Assembly (NCBI RefSeq): GCF_046292685.1
Contig: NZ_JBKBQM010000008.1
Coordinates: forward strand, 1-64,000
Length of the DNA: 64,000 bases
Direction of reading: 5' to 3'
DNA from: Wagnerdoeblera sp046292685
GTDB lineage: Bacteria > Pseudomonadota > Alphaproteobacteria > Rhodobacterales > Rhodobacteraceae
Made by a program: the position numbers and the translations under genes. The number at the start of each line of letters is the position of its first letter. The stretch's first letter is position 1. A model generated the notes under the pieces. It worked only from the letters and a program-made list of their open reading frames with translations, ran no database searches and had not been told where the DNA came from. Positions 31,564-39,706 of the stretch are shown here, piece after piece.

Positions 31564-32562
31564 ATGCAACCGGCGGATTTCGCGCAAGCCGCCCGGGCGC
31601 TGGCGCAAGGGGCGGGCGGCGTGCAGGTGCCGGGGCTGGCGCAACCGCTGGGCCCGCCGGATGCGGCGCTGGCGCGGCTGGCGGGGCTGTGCGACCGGCT
31701 GTTCCTGGTGCGCCCGCCGGGCGCGGCGGGGGCGGTGCTGTGCGCTGCCAGCCACAGCCCCGCGCCGGGGCAGCGCGCCCATGCAGCCGGGCTGGGGCCC
31801 GACGGGCGCAGCGCCTGGACCCGCGCCCTGGGCGAGGTGGCCGAGGCGCGCGCACTGGTCCGTGCGGCCGACGACTCGCGGTTGCAGGCGGGGCAGCTGC
31901 CCTTGCTGGACGCCGACCTTGCCCCGGCCGGCACGATTCCGGCGGACCTCGTGCTGCGCGCGGCCGGCGACCGCGCGACGGTGCATGGCGTGGCGGCCGG
32001 CGCCGACCTGGCGCAAGCCGCCCGTGCTGCCTGGTCCGAGGCGGTCGAGCGGCATGCCGTGGCGCTGTGGCTGGCGGGCGCCGCCCCCGCCCGGCCGCTG
32101 GACCCGCCCGCCAGCCTGCGACGGTTCGAGGCCGCGTTGCGCGGCGGCGCGGTAGCGGCCCCCTTGCGGTTCCTGCGCTTGCCGGGGGCGGTGCCGGGGC
32201 TGGCGGTGGTGGTGGCCCTGTCCGATGCAGGGCCCGGCCCGGTGGCCGGCTATGGCTGCGCGCCCGACCCCGTTGCCGCGGCCTGCAAGGCGGCGACCGA
32301 GGTCGTGCAAGGCGAATTCGCGTTGTACCTGGAAACGCAGGCCTTGCCCGCAGGCGCCGCGCCCGTTGCGCCCGACGGGTTTGCCGCCCGCGCGGCCCGG
32401 CTTGCGGCGCGGCCCGACCTGACCCGTCCCGTCGCCGGCGCGCTGGAACCGGGGCCGACCGTCCGGCCGTGCTTTGCCGTGCTGACCCGTCCGCAGGACG
32501 GGGTTCCGGTGCTGCGGGTCGTGGCGCCCGGGTTGATGCACCCCCCGGCAGGCATGGTCTGA
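31564..32562 (+). CDS. YcaO-domain protein
   Basis: A 332-aa YcaO-fold protein, the ATP-using enzyme type that converts Cys/Ser/Thr amides to azolines or forms thioamides and amidines in RiPPs. Visible motifs: GRSAWTRALGEVAEARALV (ExxE-type ATP motif), AWSEAVERHAVALW (ExxER), GYGCAPDPVAAACKAATEVV (C-terminal catalytic region) and RVVAPGLMHPP. The third ATP motif reads TEVVQGE where R is usual, and the C-terminus lacks PxPxP, so it is divergent from classic azoline formers. ATG at 31564 follows GGGAGG. It is divergent from the amidase-like, peroxidase and NHLP genes. Its stop is 4 bp from that of the Slam gene. Confidence 0.8.
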   Translation: MQPADFAQAARALAQGAGGVQVPGLAQPLGPPDAALARLAGLCDRLFLVRPPGAAGAVLCAASHSPAPGQRAHAAGLGPDGRSAWTRALGEVAEARALVRAADDSRLQAGQLPLLDADLAPAGTIPADLVLRAAGDRATVHGVAAGADLAQAARAAWSEAVERHAVALWLAGAAPARPLDPPASLRRFEAALRGGAVAAPLRFLRLPGAVPGLAVVVALSDAGPGPVAGYGCAPDPVAAACKAATEVVQGEFALYLETQALPAGAAPVAPDGFAARAARLAARPDLTRPVAGALEPGPTVRPCFAVLTRPQDGVPVLRVVAPGLMHPPAGMV

Positions 32563-32566
32563 CCTT

Positions 32567-33871
32567 TCAGAACTCACGCGAAAGCCCGAAGGACATGCGC
32601 GCGTTGCGAAAGCTGTGCAGCGCGAGGGTAGAGCGTTGCCGGTCGATGCCCAGTTCGAGCACCGGGGCAAAGCCTTGCAGGCTGATGGCGCGGTGCAGGA
32701 CACGCGCGGTCAGGCTGGTGCGCCGGTCTTGCCGGACGAGGCCGAACAGCGGGTCGGCGGCATCACGGCGGGCGCGCACATGCGTCAGGTCGAGGCCCAG
32801 CATCAGACCCCCGGCAAAAAGCTTTTGCACCCCCAGCGTCAGCCCCGCGCTTTCGCCGGCGTTCCAGGGGGCGCGGGCACTGGTGCGTTGGGCAAACAGG
32901 CTGGCGCGCAGCAGCACATCGGGCCGCGGTGCCTGCACCCAGGTTGCCGACACGCCGAGGCGCCGGCCATCCTGCGCGGTCAGCGCGGGGTGGCGCCAAT
33001 GCTCCGTTTCGGCCCGAAGGCGGAACTGTGCGGTCTGACCGACAGGTTGCGCCCACTCGGCGCGCAGCCCCAGAGCGCGCCCCAGCGTGGCGCCGCCCGT
33101 CTTGCGGTGCAGAGCATAGAGGCCAAGGGCGCGGACCCCCCCCGCAGGCCCGGTCGCCTGCAGGCCCAGATCCCCGCGCAGGATCACGTCGTTCAGCGCG
33201 GGCTGCCGGAACAGCCGTGCATCGACCGATGCCCCGAGCCGCAGCCGCATGCCCGTATCCCCGACCCGCGGCAACAAGGCCCCGCCAAAGGCCAGATGCA
33301 GCCCGGTATCGGCCCGCGGGGCGGCGCCGGGATTCAGCCGGAACTCCAGCCCGCCGATCAGCAGGCTGTCGCCGTCCATCCGCTGCCCGGGGTTCGATTC
33401 GGGCACGATGGCCAGCCGGACCCAGGCCTCCCAGGCCTTGCCGCCGTCGATGCGCTGCAACAGCCGGTCCAGCCGCGCCCGATCGGCAGCGGTCATGCCC
33501 CGGGCGCTGCGGGCCTGCACCAGATGGAACCGCGCCCGGTCGCGCTGGCCGATGGCCAGCAAGGCGCGGGCCAACTCCAGCCGGTAGGAGGGGTTGTCCG
33601 GTTCGGCAGAGACCAACCGGTCCAGCAAGGCTGCTGCGGCATCCGGGCGCCCGGAATCGGTCAGTGCCACGGCCTGCGCCCAATCGGCCGATGCGGCGGC
33701 CCCGGCTTGTTGCGCGCCGGCGGGCGTTCCGACCCAGCACGCCAGCAAGGCCAGCACCGCCAAGGGCCATGCGGCACGGCGCAAGCGCGCGCTCCGCGAC
33801 ACTGGCGGCCGGGCAACCTCGATGGGGAAGGTTGCCCGGCCCCACGTCCGGCACGGGGACTGGCCGAACAT
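32567..33871 (-). CDS. Slam-type outer-membrane protein (TPR + DUF560 barrel)
   Basis: A 434-aa surface lipoprotein assembly modulator homologue. The signal peptide (WPLAVLALLACWVGTPAGA) is followed by an N-terminal TPR part (ALTDSGRPDAAAALLDRLVS; YRLELARALLAIGQRDRARF). A C-terminal beta-barrel ends in phenylalanine (FGLSREF). Slam proteins move specific lipoproteins across the outer membrane to the cell surface. The gene lies 8 bp after a TbpB-like lipoprotein gene, the classic cargo-translocon arrangement. I start at MFGQSP; an earlier start at 33940 would overlap the lipoprotein gene. Confidence 0.82.
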   Translation of the reverse strand: MFGQSPCRTWGRATFPIEVARPPVSRSARLRRAAWPLAVLALLACWVGTPAGAQQAGAAASADWAQAVALTDSGRPDAAAALLDRLVSAEPDNPSYRLELARALLAIGQRDRARFHLVQARSARGMTAADRARLDRLLQRIDGGKAWEAWVRLAIVPESNPGQRMDGDSLLIGGLEFRLNPGAAPRADTGLHLAFGGALLPRVGDTGMRLRLGASVDARLFRQPALNDVILRGDLGLQATGPAGGVRALGLYALHRKTGGATLGRALGLRAEWAQPVGQTAQFRLRAETEHWRHPALTAQDGRRLGVSATWVQAPRPDVLLRASLFAQRTSARAPWNAGESAGLTLGVQKLFAGGLMLGLDLTHVRARRDAADPLFGLVRQDRRTSLTARVLHRAISLQGFAPVLELGIDRQRSTLALHSFRNARMSFGLSREF

Positions 33872-33879
33872 GGATCGGA

Positions 33880-34563
33880 TTACTTTTCGGCGTACCAGGT
33901 GCCTGCCACGGTATAGCTCGACGGGCCCATCGGCCCCCACCAGGAACCGCCGGCCGGCCCGCTCATCGCCTGGCCGCCGGGGCCGAAGAAATTGCCGCCG
34001 GTCTGCAGGATGACAAGGCCCTTTTCGCCGTTCACTTCCAGCTCGCCGGCCATGTTGGCCATGATGGCGCCGGTGCGCAGCGTGGTGGTGCCCACGACCG
34101 GAAGCGTCATCGTGGTTTCGGTGATGTCGACCGCTTGCGGCAGGCTGCGGGCCTTGCCCTCTGCCGTGGTGACTTCGCCGGCAAAGGCGACATCTTCACC
34201 GTTGACGGTGCCGCGGAAATTGCCGGCCTTGCCCGACATTCCGGTCGTGCGGTCGGCAGAGGCGGCGCCCAGGTCGATGGTATATTCCAGATCCGCCAGA
34301 AGATCGCCGATCTTGGTGCTGCCTTCGTTGAGCGCCAGCTTGGCTGCGCCGGAGTAGGTGGCGGTTCCGGTCGCAGGCATGTCGCTGGTGGGCGCAAGGC
34401 CGGTGATGCGATTGTAGGCGGCATCGAATTGCGCGACGGTTGCGCCACCACCGCCGCCGCCACCGCCGCCACCGCCACCGCCGCCCGTGTTGAGGCAGCC
34501 GGACAGCGCCATGCCTGCCCCGAGAACGAGGCAGAGGTGGATCCTGCGTCGCGCGAAAGTCAT
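33880..34563 (-). CDS. TbpB-like surface lipoprotein, candidate Slam cargo
   Basis: A 227-aa lipoprotein. The signal peptide ends in lipobox LSGC. Then comes a run of about 14 glycines (DNA 34445-34486, a GGN triplet repeat), followed by an eight-strand-barrel-like domain: ATGTATYSGAAKLAL, GMSGKAGNFRGTVNGEDVAF and SSYTVAGTWYAEK resemble the transferrin-binding-protein-like barrel. The Gly-rich tether after the lipidated Cys is usual for Slam-exported lipoproteins. Its ligand is unknown; relatives bind transferrin, hemoglobin, heme-related proteins or factor H. The start at MTFARRR gives a proper signal peptide. It is transcribed with the Slam gene and is divergent from the histidine kinase. 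Confidence 0.8.
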   Translation of the reverse strand: MTFARRRIHLCLVLGAGMALSGCLNTGGGGGGGGGGGGGGATVAQFDAAYNRITGLAPTSDMPATGTATYSGAAKLALNEGSTKIGDLLADLEYTIDLGAASADRTTGMSGKAGNFRGTVNGEDVAFAGEVTTAEGKARSLPQAVDITETTMTLPVVGTTTLRTGAIMANMAGELEVNGEKGLVILQTGGNFFGPGGQAMSGPAGGSWWGPMGPSSYTVAGTWYAEK

Positions 34564-34758
34564 CCGGGTCTCCTTGTCTTGCAAAGTCTGACGGTGTCAT
34601 GCGGGGCGGCTGGCGAGCAGGGCCGAGGGCAGCCCCACAGGACAACGCGAAATTGGCGCAGCGGGCCGGCTGGGTCTGCCCCCTATTCAGGGGGGGATGC
34701 GTGGCAAGGATTTCGGTTTAGGCTCGGAACCCGAGTCGTCTTCTTGCCGGAACCGCCG

Positions 34759-36945
34759 ATGCCGCGCCCGTTGCCCCGTTCGCTGACCACGCCGCTTGCG
34801 CTGCTGACGCTGGCCTTGCTGAGTGGCCTGGCGGTGGCAGGTGCGGTGCTGTGGCTGGCGCTGGCGCAGCCCTGGCTGGGTGTGCGGCTGGCGCCCGGCA
34901 CCGACCAGGCGGGCGTGATGGTGGCCGGCATTGCACCTGGCGGCCCGGCGGCGCAGGCGGGGCTGCGCACCGGCGACCGGCTGTCCGAATTGGCGGGGGT
35001 GGTGCTGGAACCCGGCGATCTGGCCGAAGAACCCGACATGCTGGAAAGCTTTGCCGCCTACGACCGCTTTCTGGCCCGGCAAGGCGCGCTTGCCGCCGCG
35101 TTGCGCGCGCCGATCGGGGTCGGCTTGCGGCTGGCATCCGGCGAGGAGTTGCGGCTGGCGCCCGCGCCCTGGCGCCCGGTCGCCACGCTGCCGCTGGCGT
35201 TCTGGGTGCAACTGGGCGTGGGGCTGTTCGGCTTCTGGGTCGGCGGCATGGTGCTGGGCCTGCGCCGCGGCGGCTGGGCCGAAACCTGCCTGTTCCTGGC
35301 CGGGGTTTCGCTGATGGTCTCGGCCCATGCGGCGGCGATCTATTCCACGCGCGAGCTGGCGCTGCCCGAGGCACAGTTCCGCGTGCTGTCGGCGGCGAAC
35401 CATCTGGGGGCGCTGGGGTTCGGCGCGGCGATGATCTGCCTGTTCTGCAGCCACCCGGTGCCGCTGATCCCGGCGCGCTGGCGGCTGGTGCTGGCCGGGG
35501 TGCCGCTGCTGTGGTGGCTGGGCAATACCTTGCGCCTGTTCCCCGACCCGGCCACCGGGTTCCAGTTGCCCGTGCTGCTGGCCTTGCTGGCCATCGCGGT
35601 CTGCATCGGCTTGCAATGGCGCGCCACCCGGACCGATCCGCGCGCCCGCGCTGCCTTGCGCTGGTTCGGGCTTGCGGTGCTGATCGGGGCGGGGGCCTTT
35701 GTGGCGACGGTGATCGTGCCGATCCTGATCGGGGTCGAGGCGGCGTTGCCGCAGGGGCTGGCCTTTCTGTTCTTTCTGCCGATCTATGGCGGGCTGGCGC
35801 TGGGGGTGGCGCGCTATCGGCTGTTCGAGCTGGAGGACTGGGGCTTTCGCATCCTGTTCTATCTGGGCGGGATGGTCTTGCTGGTGGCGCTGGATGCGGT
35901 GCTGATCCTGCTGGTGGCGGTGGACCGTGCGCCGGCCTTCGGGCTCGCGTTGCTGGCGGTGGCGCTGCTTTACCTGCCGATGCGCGATGCCCTGGCCCGC
36001 CGCCTGTTGCCGGGGGCCCGGCCGCGCCCCGAAGGCACCCTGTTCGGCGCGGTGACCGATGTGGCGCTGGCCCCGCCCGGCATTTCGCAGCAAGACCGAT
36101 GGCGGGCCCTGTTGCAGGCCGAGTTCGAGCCCTTGCGGATCGAGCCGGCACCCGGCGCCCCCGACCGCCCGCGCCTGGCCGAGGACGGGGCGGCGCTGGA
36201 CCTGCCGGGGGTCGATGCGCTGCCGGCGCTGCGGCTGGTCTGGGCGCGCGGCGGGCGCGGGCTGTTTTCGCCGCGCGATCTGGCGCGGGCCGGCGAGATC
36301 GCGGCGATGCTGGCGCAAGCCAGCGCCAGCCGGCGTGCCTATGAAACCGGCGTGGCCGAAGAACGCGCCCGCATCGCGCGCGACATGCACGACAATATCG
36401 GCATTCAGCTGATGGGGGCGCTGCATTCGCCCACGGCGGCGCGCAAGGATGCGCTGATCCGCGAAACGCTGGGCGACCTGCGCGACATCATCTCGAACGC
36501 CAACCGCGGCGATCTGGCGCTGTCCGACCTGCTGGCCGACCTGCGCGCCAGTCTGGGCGAACACCTGTCGTCGGCCGGCATCGCCTTGCACTGGCAGGCC
36601 GACGACGAAGGCCCGGCGCATCTGCCGCAGCGGCACGCCCATGCGCTGCGGTCGATCCTGCGCGAGGCGGTCGGCAATGCGATCCGCCATTCGGGGGCCG
36701 CGCGGGTGGAGGTGCGGGTGCACCAGACGGCGGCCGGGCTGGAGCTTTCGGTGCAGGACGACGGGCGCGGGCTGCATGCCGCCGGTGCCGCGCAAGCCGG
36801 CGGCGGGCACGGGCTGGCCAACATGCGCGCCCGGGCCGCCGGTCTGGGCGGGTCGGTGCATATCGAGCGGGCAGCCAGCGGGGGCACGCGGCTGCACGCG
36901 CTGTTGCCGCTGGCGGGAACGGCAGGCGAAAGGGCAGTCGGATGA
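34759..36945 (+). CDS. Membrane sensor histidine kinase with periplasmic PDZ-like domain
   Basis: A 728-aa kinase. An N-terminal membrane helix (LTLALLSGLAVAGAVLWLAL) precedes a PDZ-like segment (GVMVAGIAPGGPAAQAGLRT, then GDRLSEL). About seven further membrane helices run to residue 420, then a GAF-like linker. The HisKA_3 dimerisation segment holds the phospho-acceptor (EERARIARDMHDNIG). The ATPase domain has N box LREAVGNAIRHSGA and G box DDGRGL with GHGLANM. It is NarX/DesK-type. The stop overlaps the response-regulator start. The signal is unknown. Coding upstream of 34759 in this frame is a shadow of the genes on the other strand. Confidence 0.9.
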   Translation: MPRPLPRSLTTPLALLTLALLSGLAVAGAVLWLALAQPWLGVRLAPGTDQAGVMVAGIAPGGPAAQAGLRTGDRLSELAGVVLEPGDLAEEPDMLESFAAYDRFLARQGALAAALRAPIGVGLRLASGEELRLAPAPWRPVATLPLAFWVQLGVGLFGFWVGGMVLGLRRGGWAETCLFLAGVSLMVSAHAAAIYSTRELALPEAQFRVLSAANHLGALGFGAAMICLFCSHPVPLIPARWRLVLAGVPLLWWLGNTLRLFPDPATGFQLPVLLALLAIAVCIGLQWRATRTDPRARAALRWFGLAVLIGAGAFVATVIVPILIGVEAALPQGLAFLFFLPIYGGLALGVARYRLFELEDWGFRILFYLGGMVLLVALDAVLILLVAVDRAPAFGLALLAVALLYLPMRDALARRLLPGARPRPEGTLFGAVTDVALAPPGISQQDRWRALLQAEFEPLRIEPAPGAPDRPRLAEDGAALDLPGVDALPALRLVWARGGRGLFSPRDLARAGEIAAMLAQASASRRAYETGVAEERARIARDMHDNIGIQLMGALHSPTAARKDALIRETLGDLRDIISNANRGDLALSDLLADLRASLGEHLSSAGIALHWQADDEGPAHLPQRHAHALRSILREAVGNAIRHSGAARVEVRVHQTAAGLELSVQDDGRGLHAAGAAQAGGGHGLANMRARAAGLGGSVHIERAASGGTRLHALLPLAGTAGERAVG

Positions 36946-37592
36946 ACGCGGTCCTGATCGTCGAGGATGTGGCCGAAACCCGCCGCTGGCTGGGCGAGCT
37001 GGTGCTGCAGGCCTTTCCCGGCGCCCGCCTGACCGAGGCCGCCACCCAGCGGGCCGGCCTTGCCGCGCTGCGCGACAGCTTCGACCTGGCGCTGATCGAC
37101 CTTGGCCTGCCCGACGGCACCGGGCTGGAGGTGCTGCGCGCCTTGCGGGCCCAGCAGGCCGGGGCCTTGTGCGTGGTGACCACGGTGATGGGCGACGATG
37201 CCAGCATCGTCGCCGCGCTGTCGTCCGGCGCCGACGGTTACCTGCTGAAGGAACAGCCCGTCGAGGTGCTGGTGCGCCAGTTGCGCCAGCTGTCGCTGGG
37301 GGTGCCCGCGCTGTCGCCGGCGGTGGCGCGCCGCATCATGGACCATTTCCGCCTGACCGGCCCCGCCGCCGCCCCCGAGGCCGAACTGACTGCGCGCGAA
37401 ACCGAGGTGCTGGGCCTGATCGGCCGCGGCATGCGCAACAGCGAGGTGGCGCAGGCCCTGACGCTGGCCGAGTCGACCGTGGCGGGCTACATCAAGTCGA
37501 TCTACCGCAAGCTGGGCATCTCCTCGCGCGCCGAAGCCTCTTGGCACGCGACCCGGATGGGCCTGGGCACGCGGCCGAAGGCCGATGGCTAG
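36942..37592 (+). CDS. NarL/FixJ-family response regulator
   Basis: A 216-aa partner of the preceding kinase (ATGA overlap). The receiver domain has the phospho-acceptor Asp in LALIDLGLPDGTGLEVL and Lys in ADGYLLKEQ. The C-terminal LuxR-type helix-turn-helix is LTARETEVLGLIGRGMRNSE, then VAQALTLAESTVAGYIKSIY. It could control the adjacent Slam/lipoprotein or NHLP/YcaO genes, but no binding site is recognisable. Confidence 0.93.
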   Translation: MNAVLIVEDVAETRRWLGELVLQAFPGARLTEAATQRAGLAALRDSFDLALIDLGLPDGTGLEVLRALRAQQAGALCVVTTVMGDDASIVAALSSGADGYLLKEQPVEVLVRQLRQLSLGVPALSPAVARRIMDHFRLTGPAAAPEAELTARETEVLGLIGRGMRNSEVAQALTLAESTVAGYIKSIYRKLGISSRAEASWHATRMGLGTRPKADG

Positions 37593-37695
37593 GGGCGGGT
37601 GCCGGCGATCGGGCCTTTGCCCTTGAAATTTTTCTTGACTGCGCGCATTAGCATGCGTGTCCGCGCCGATGCGGACGACTCAAGTCGGAGTGACC

Positions 37696-37914
37696 ATGGC
37701 CAAGGAAGAACTGCTCGAATTCCCCGGCGTCGTGAAGGAACTCCTGCCGAACACGACGTTCAAGGTCGAGCTGGAAAACGGCCATGAACTGATCGCGACG
37801 ATGGCAGGCAAGATGCGCAAGAACCGGATCCGCGTGCTGGCGGGCGACCGCGTGCAGGTGGAAATGACGCCCTACGATCTGACCAAGGGCCGGATCAACT
37901 ACCGCTTCAAGTGA
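37696..37914 (+). CDS. infA: Translation initiation factor IF-1
   Basis: A 72-aa S1/OB-fold protein. MAKEELLEFPGVVKELLPNT, then FKVELENGHELIATMAGKM and the DLTKGRINYRFK end match IF-1 throughout. A CGGAG ribosome-binding site lies before ATG 37696. TTGACT at 37635-37640, in an AT-rich patch, is a probable -35 element of the operon promoter. It is first in an operon with maf, rng and yacG. Confidence 0.98.
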   Translation: MAKEELLEFPGVVKELLPNTTFKVELENGHELIATMAGKMRKNRIRVLAGDRVQVEMTPYDLTKGRINYRFK

Positions 37915-38489
37915 TGCGGCTGATCCTCGGGTCGGCCAGCCCGCGCCGCAAGGAATTGCTGGCGCAGATCGGTGTCGTGCCCGACGCGGTGCTGCCCCCC
38001 GACATCGACGAAACCCCGCGCAAGGGCGAACTGCCGCGCCCCTATTGCGCGCGCATGGCGGCGGAAAAGGCCGCGGCGGTGCCGGCCGGGCCGGACGATG
38101 TGGTGCTGTGCGCCGATACCACCGTGGCGCTGGGGCGGCGCATCCTGGGCAAGCCCGCCGACGCGGGCGAGGCGGCGGCCTTCCTGACCCTGCTGGGCGG
38201 CCGGCGGCACGAGGTGGTGACCGCCGTGGCCGTGCGCCGCGGCGACCGGATGTGGACGCGCGAGGTGGTGTCGGTGGTGCGGTTCAAACGGCTGTCCGAT
38301 GCCGAGCTGAACGGCTATCTGGCCAGCGGCGAATGGCAGGGCAAGGCGGGGGGCTATGGCATCCAGGGCCGGGCTGGTGCCTTTGTGCCGTGGATGCAGG
38401 GGTCGTTTACCGGGGTCGTGGGCCTGCCGGTGGCCGAAACCGCCGCCTTGTTGCAAGCGGCCGGATGGCCGGTCTGGAGCGTGGCATGA
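37914..38489 (+). CDS. maf: Maf-family nucleoside triphosphate pyrophosphatase
   Basis: A 191-aa house-cleaning pyrophosphatase acting on dTTP/UTP or modified nucleotides. Typical motifs are LILGSASPRRKELLAQIG at the N-terminus, CADTTVALGRRILGKP with the catalytic Asp, and GEWQGKAGGYGIQGRAGAF near the C-terminus. ATG at 37914 overlaps the infA stop; GTG at 37911 is an alternative. The stop overlaps the next ATG. Confidence 0.95.
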   Translation: MRLILGSASPRRKELLAQIGVVPDAVLPPDIDETPRKGELPRPYCARMAAEKAAAVPAGPDDVVLCADTTVALGRRILGKPADAGEAAAFLTLLGGRRHEVVTAVAVRRGDRMWTREVVSVVRFKRLSDAELNGYLASGEWQGKAGGYGIQGRAGAFVPWMQGSFTGVVGLPVAETAALLQAAGWPVWSVA

Positions 38490-39526
38490 AGGGTCGGGTC
38501 GTGGTGCTGGACCAGTGGAAAGGCCGCGATGCGGCTGCGCTGGTGGTCGATGGGCGGCTGGAAGACCTGTGGATCGATCCGCCCGGCGACGACGGGTTGC
38601 AGCCCGGCGCCATCCTGCGCGGGGTGGTGGACCGGCCGGTCAAGGGGCAGGGCGGCGTTTTCGTCAAGCTGCCGGGCGGCATGGGGTTCCTGCGGCAGGT
38701 GTCGGGCCTGGCGCCGGGGCAGCGGGTCATCGTGCAGGTCACCGGCGCGGCCGAGGATGGCAAGGCGGTGCCGGTCAGCCTGCGGGTGCTGTTCAAGTCG
38801 CAGCTGGCGATCGTTACCCCCGGGGCGCCGGGGCTGAACGTCTCGCGCCGGATCAAGGACGAAGACACCCGCGCCGCGTTGCAGGCGCTGGCGGCCGAGG
38901 CGATGCAAGGCGCCGCCGCCGATCACGGGCTGATCCTGCGGTCGGCCTGCGAGGGGGCCAGCGACGCCGAGATCGGCGACGACATCGCCGCCATGCGCGA
39001 CCTGGCGGCGGCGGTGATGGCCGACCTGTCGGGCGGGCCGGAACTGCTGGTCGAGGCGCCCGGGGCGCACGATCTGGCCTGGCGCGACTGGTCGGACCCG
39101 GCGCCCGACGCGGTGGAACAGGGGCGCGGGGTCTTTGACGCGATGGAGGTTCCGGCGATGATCGACGCCTTGCGCCGGCCCGAGGTCGAACTGCCCGGCG
39201 GCGGCGGCATGGTCATCGAACCCACGCGCGCGCTGGTGGCGGTGGATGTGAACACCGGGGCCGACGGGTCGCCCGCCGCAGGGCTCAAGGCCAATATCGC
39301 CGCCGCCCGCGACCTGCCGCGGCAGTTGCGGCTGCGGGGCCTGGGCGGGCAGGTAACGGTGGATTTCGCGCCGATGCCCAAGAAGGATCGCGGCACGCTG
39401 GAACAGGTGCTGCGCGCAGCTTTCAAGGGCGAGGGCGCGGAAACCACCCTGGCCGGCTGGACCCCGCTGGGCTGTTTCGAGTTGCAGCGCAAGCGCGACC
39501 GGCTGCCGCTGGAGGCGCTGCTGTGA
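38486..39526 (+). CDS. rng: Ribonuclease E/G-family endoribonuclease (short form)
   Basis: A 346-aa protein containing the RNase G catalytic core without the long C-terminal scaffold of RNase E. The N-terminal S1-like part is present (GQGGVFVKLPGGMGFLRQ). The DNase-I-like metal site appears as ALVAVDVNTGADG and VTVDFAPMPKKDRG, matching the two catalytic aspartates. It would process rRNA/mRNA. It is shorter than E. coli RNase G (489 aa), so the zinc-link and tetramer regions are reduced. It is coupled by ATGA to maf and by GTGA to yacG. Confidence 0.88.
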   Translation: MKGRVVVLDQWKGRDAAALVVDGRLEDLWIDPPGDDGLQPGAILRGVVDRPVKGQGGVFVKLPGGMGFLRQVSGLAPGQRVIVQVTGAAEDGKAVPVSLRVLFKSQLAIVTPGAPGLNVSRRIKDEDTRAALQALAAEAMQGAAADHGLILRSACEGASDAEIGDDIAAMRDLAAAVMADLSGGPELLVEAPGAHDLAWRDWSDPAPDAVEQGRGVFDAMEVPAMIDALRRPEVELPGGGGMVIEPTRALVAVDVNTGADGSPAAGLKANIAAARDLPRQLRLRGLGGQVTVDFAPMPKKDRGTLEQVLRAAFKGEGAETTLAGWTPLGCFELQRKRDRLPLEALL

Positions 39527-39702
39527 AGGGCTGCCCGATCTGCGCCCGGCCGGCCAACCCGGCCTATCGCCCGTTCTGTTCGCGCCGCTGCGCGGATGTG
39601 GACCTGGCGCGCTGGCTGAACGGCAGCTATGCCATCCCCGCCGATGCGGCCGAAGACGAAGCGCCGCCGCCACCCCCAGCGCCGCCCGAACGCCCGGTCT
39701 GA
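39523..39702 (+). CDS. yacG: DNA gyrase inhibitor YacG-like zinc protein
   Basis: A 59-aa zinc-binding protein with CPIC, then FCSRRCADVDLARWL, the four-cysteine pattern of YacG (DUF329), followed by an acidic/proline tail. It binds gyrase in E. coli. The start is GTG at 39523, overlapping the rng stop. The stop lies 4 bp from that of the convergent adenine deaminase gene. Confidence 0.93.
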   Translation: MKGCPICARPANPAYRPFCSRRCADVDLARWLNGSYAIPADAAEDEAPPPPPAPPERPV

Positions 39703-39706
39703 CCCG

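Noticed and set aside
28927..31855. Long ORFs of 853 and 966 aa over the peroxidase region
   Set aside because: They lie in other frames over the peroxidase, which has clear family motifs; the translations are Arg/Gly/Ala-rich without domains.
33381..33396. GTTCGATTC resembling a tRNA T-loop
   Set aside because: It lies inside the Slam gene and no acceptor or anticodon stem can be built around it. No tRNA was found elsewhere.
34441..34490. CRISPR or tandem-repeat array
   Set aside because: The repeat is a triplet run encoding glycines in the lipoprotein, with no spacers. No CRISPR array exists in the window.
32929..34758. N-terminal extension of the histidine kinase frame (1338-aa ORF)
   Set aside because: The part before 34759 is antisense to the Slam and lipoprotein genes and contains no recognisable domain; the kinase's first membrane helix starts right after ATG 34759.
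34687..36897. 736-aa minus-strand ORF opposite the histidine kinase
   Set aside because: Gln/Arg/His-rich shadow with no motifs.
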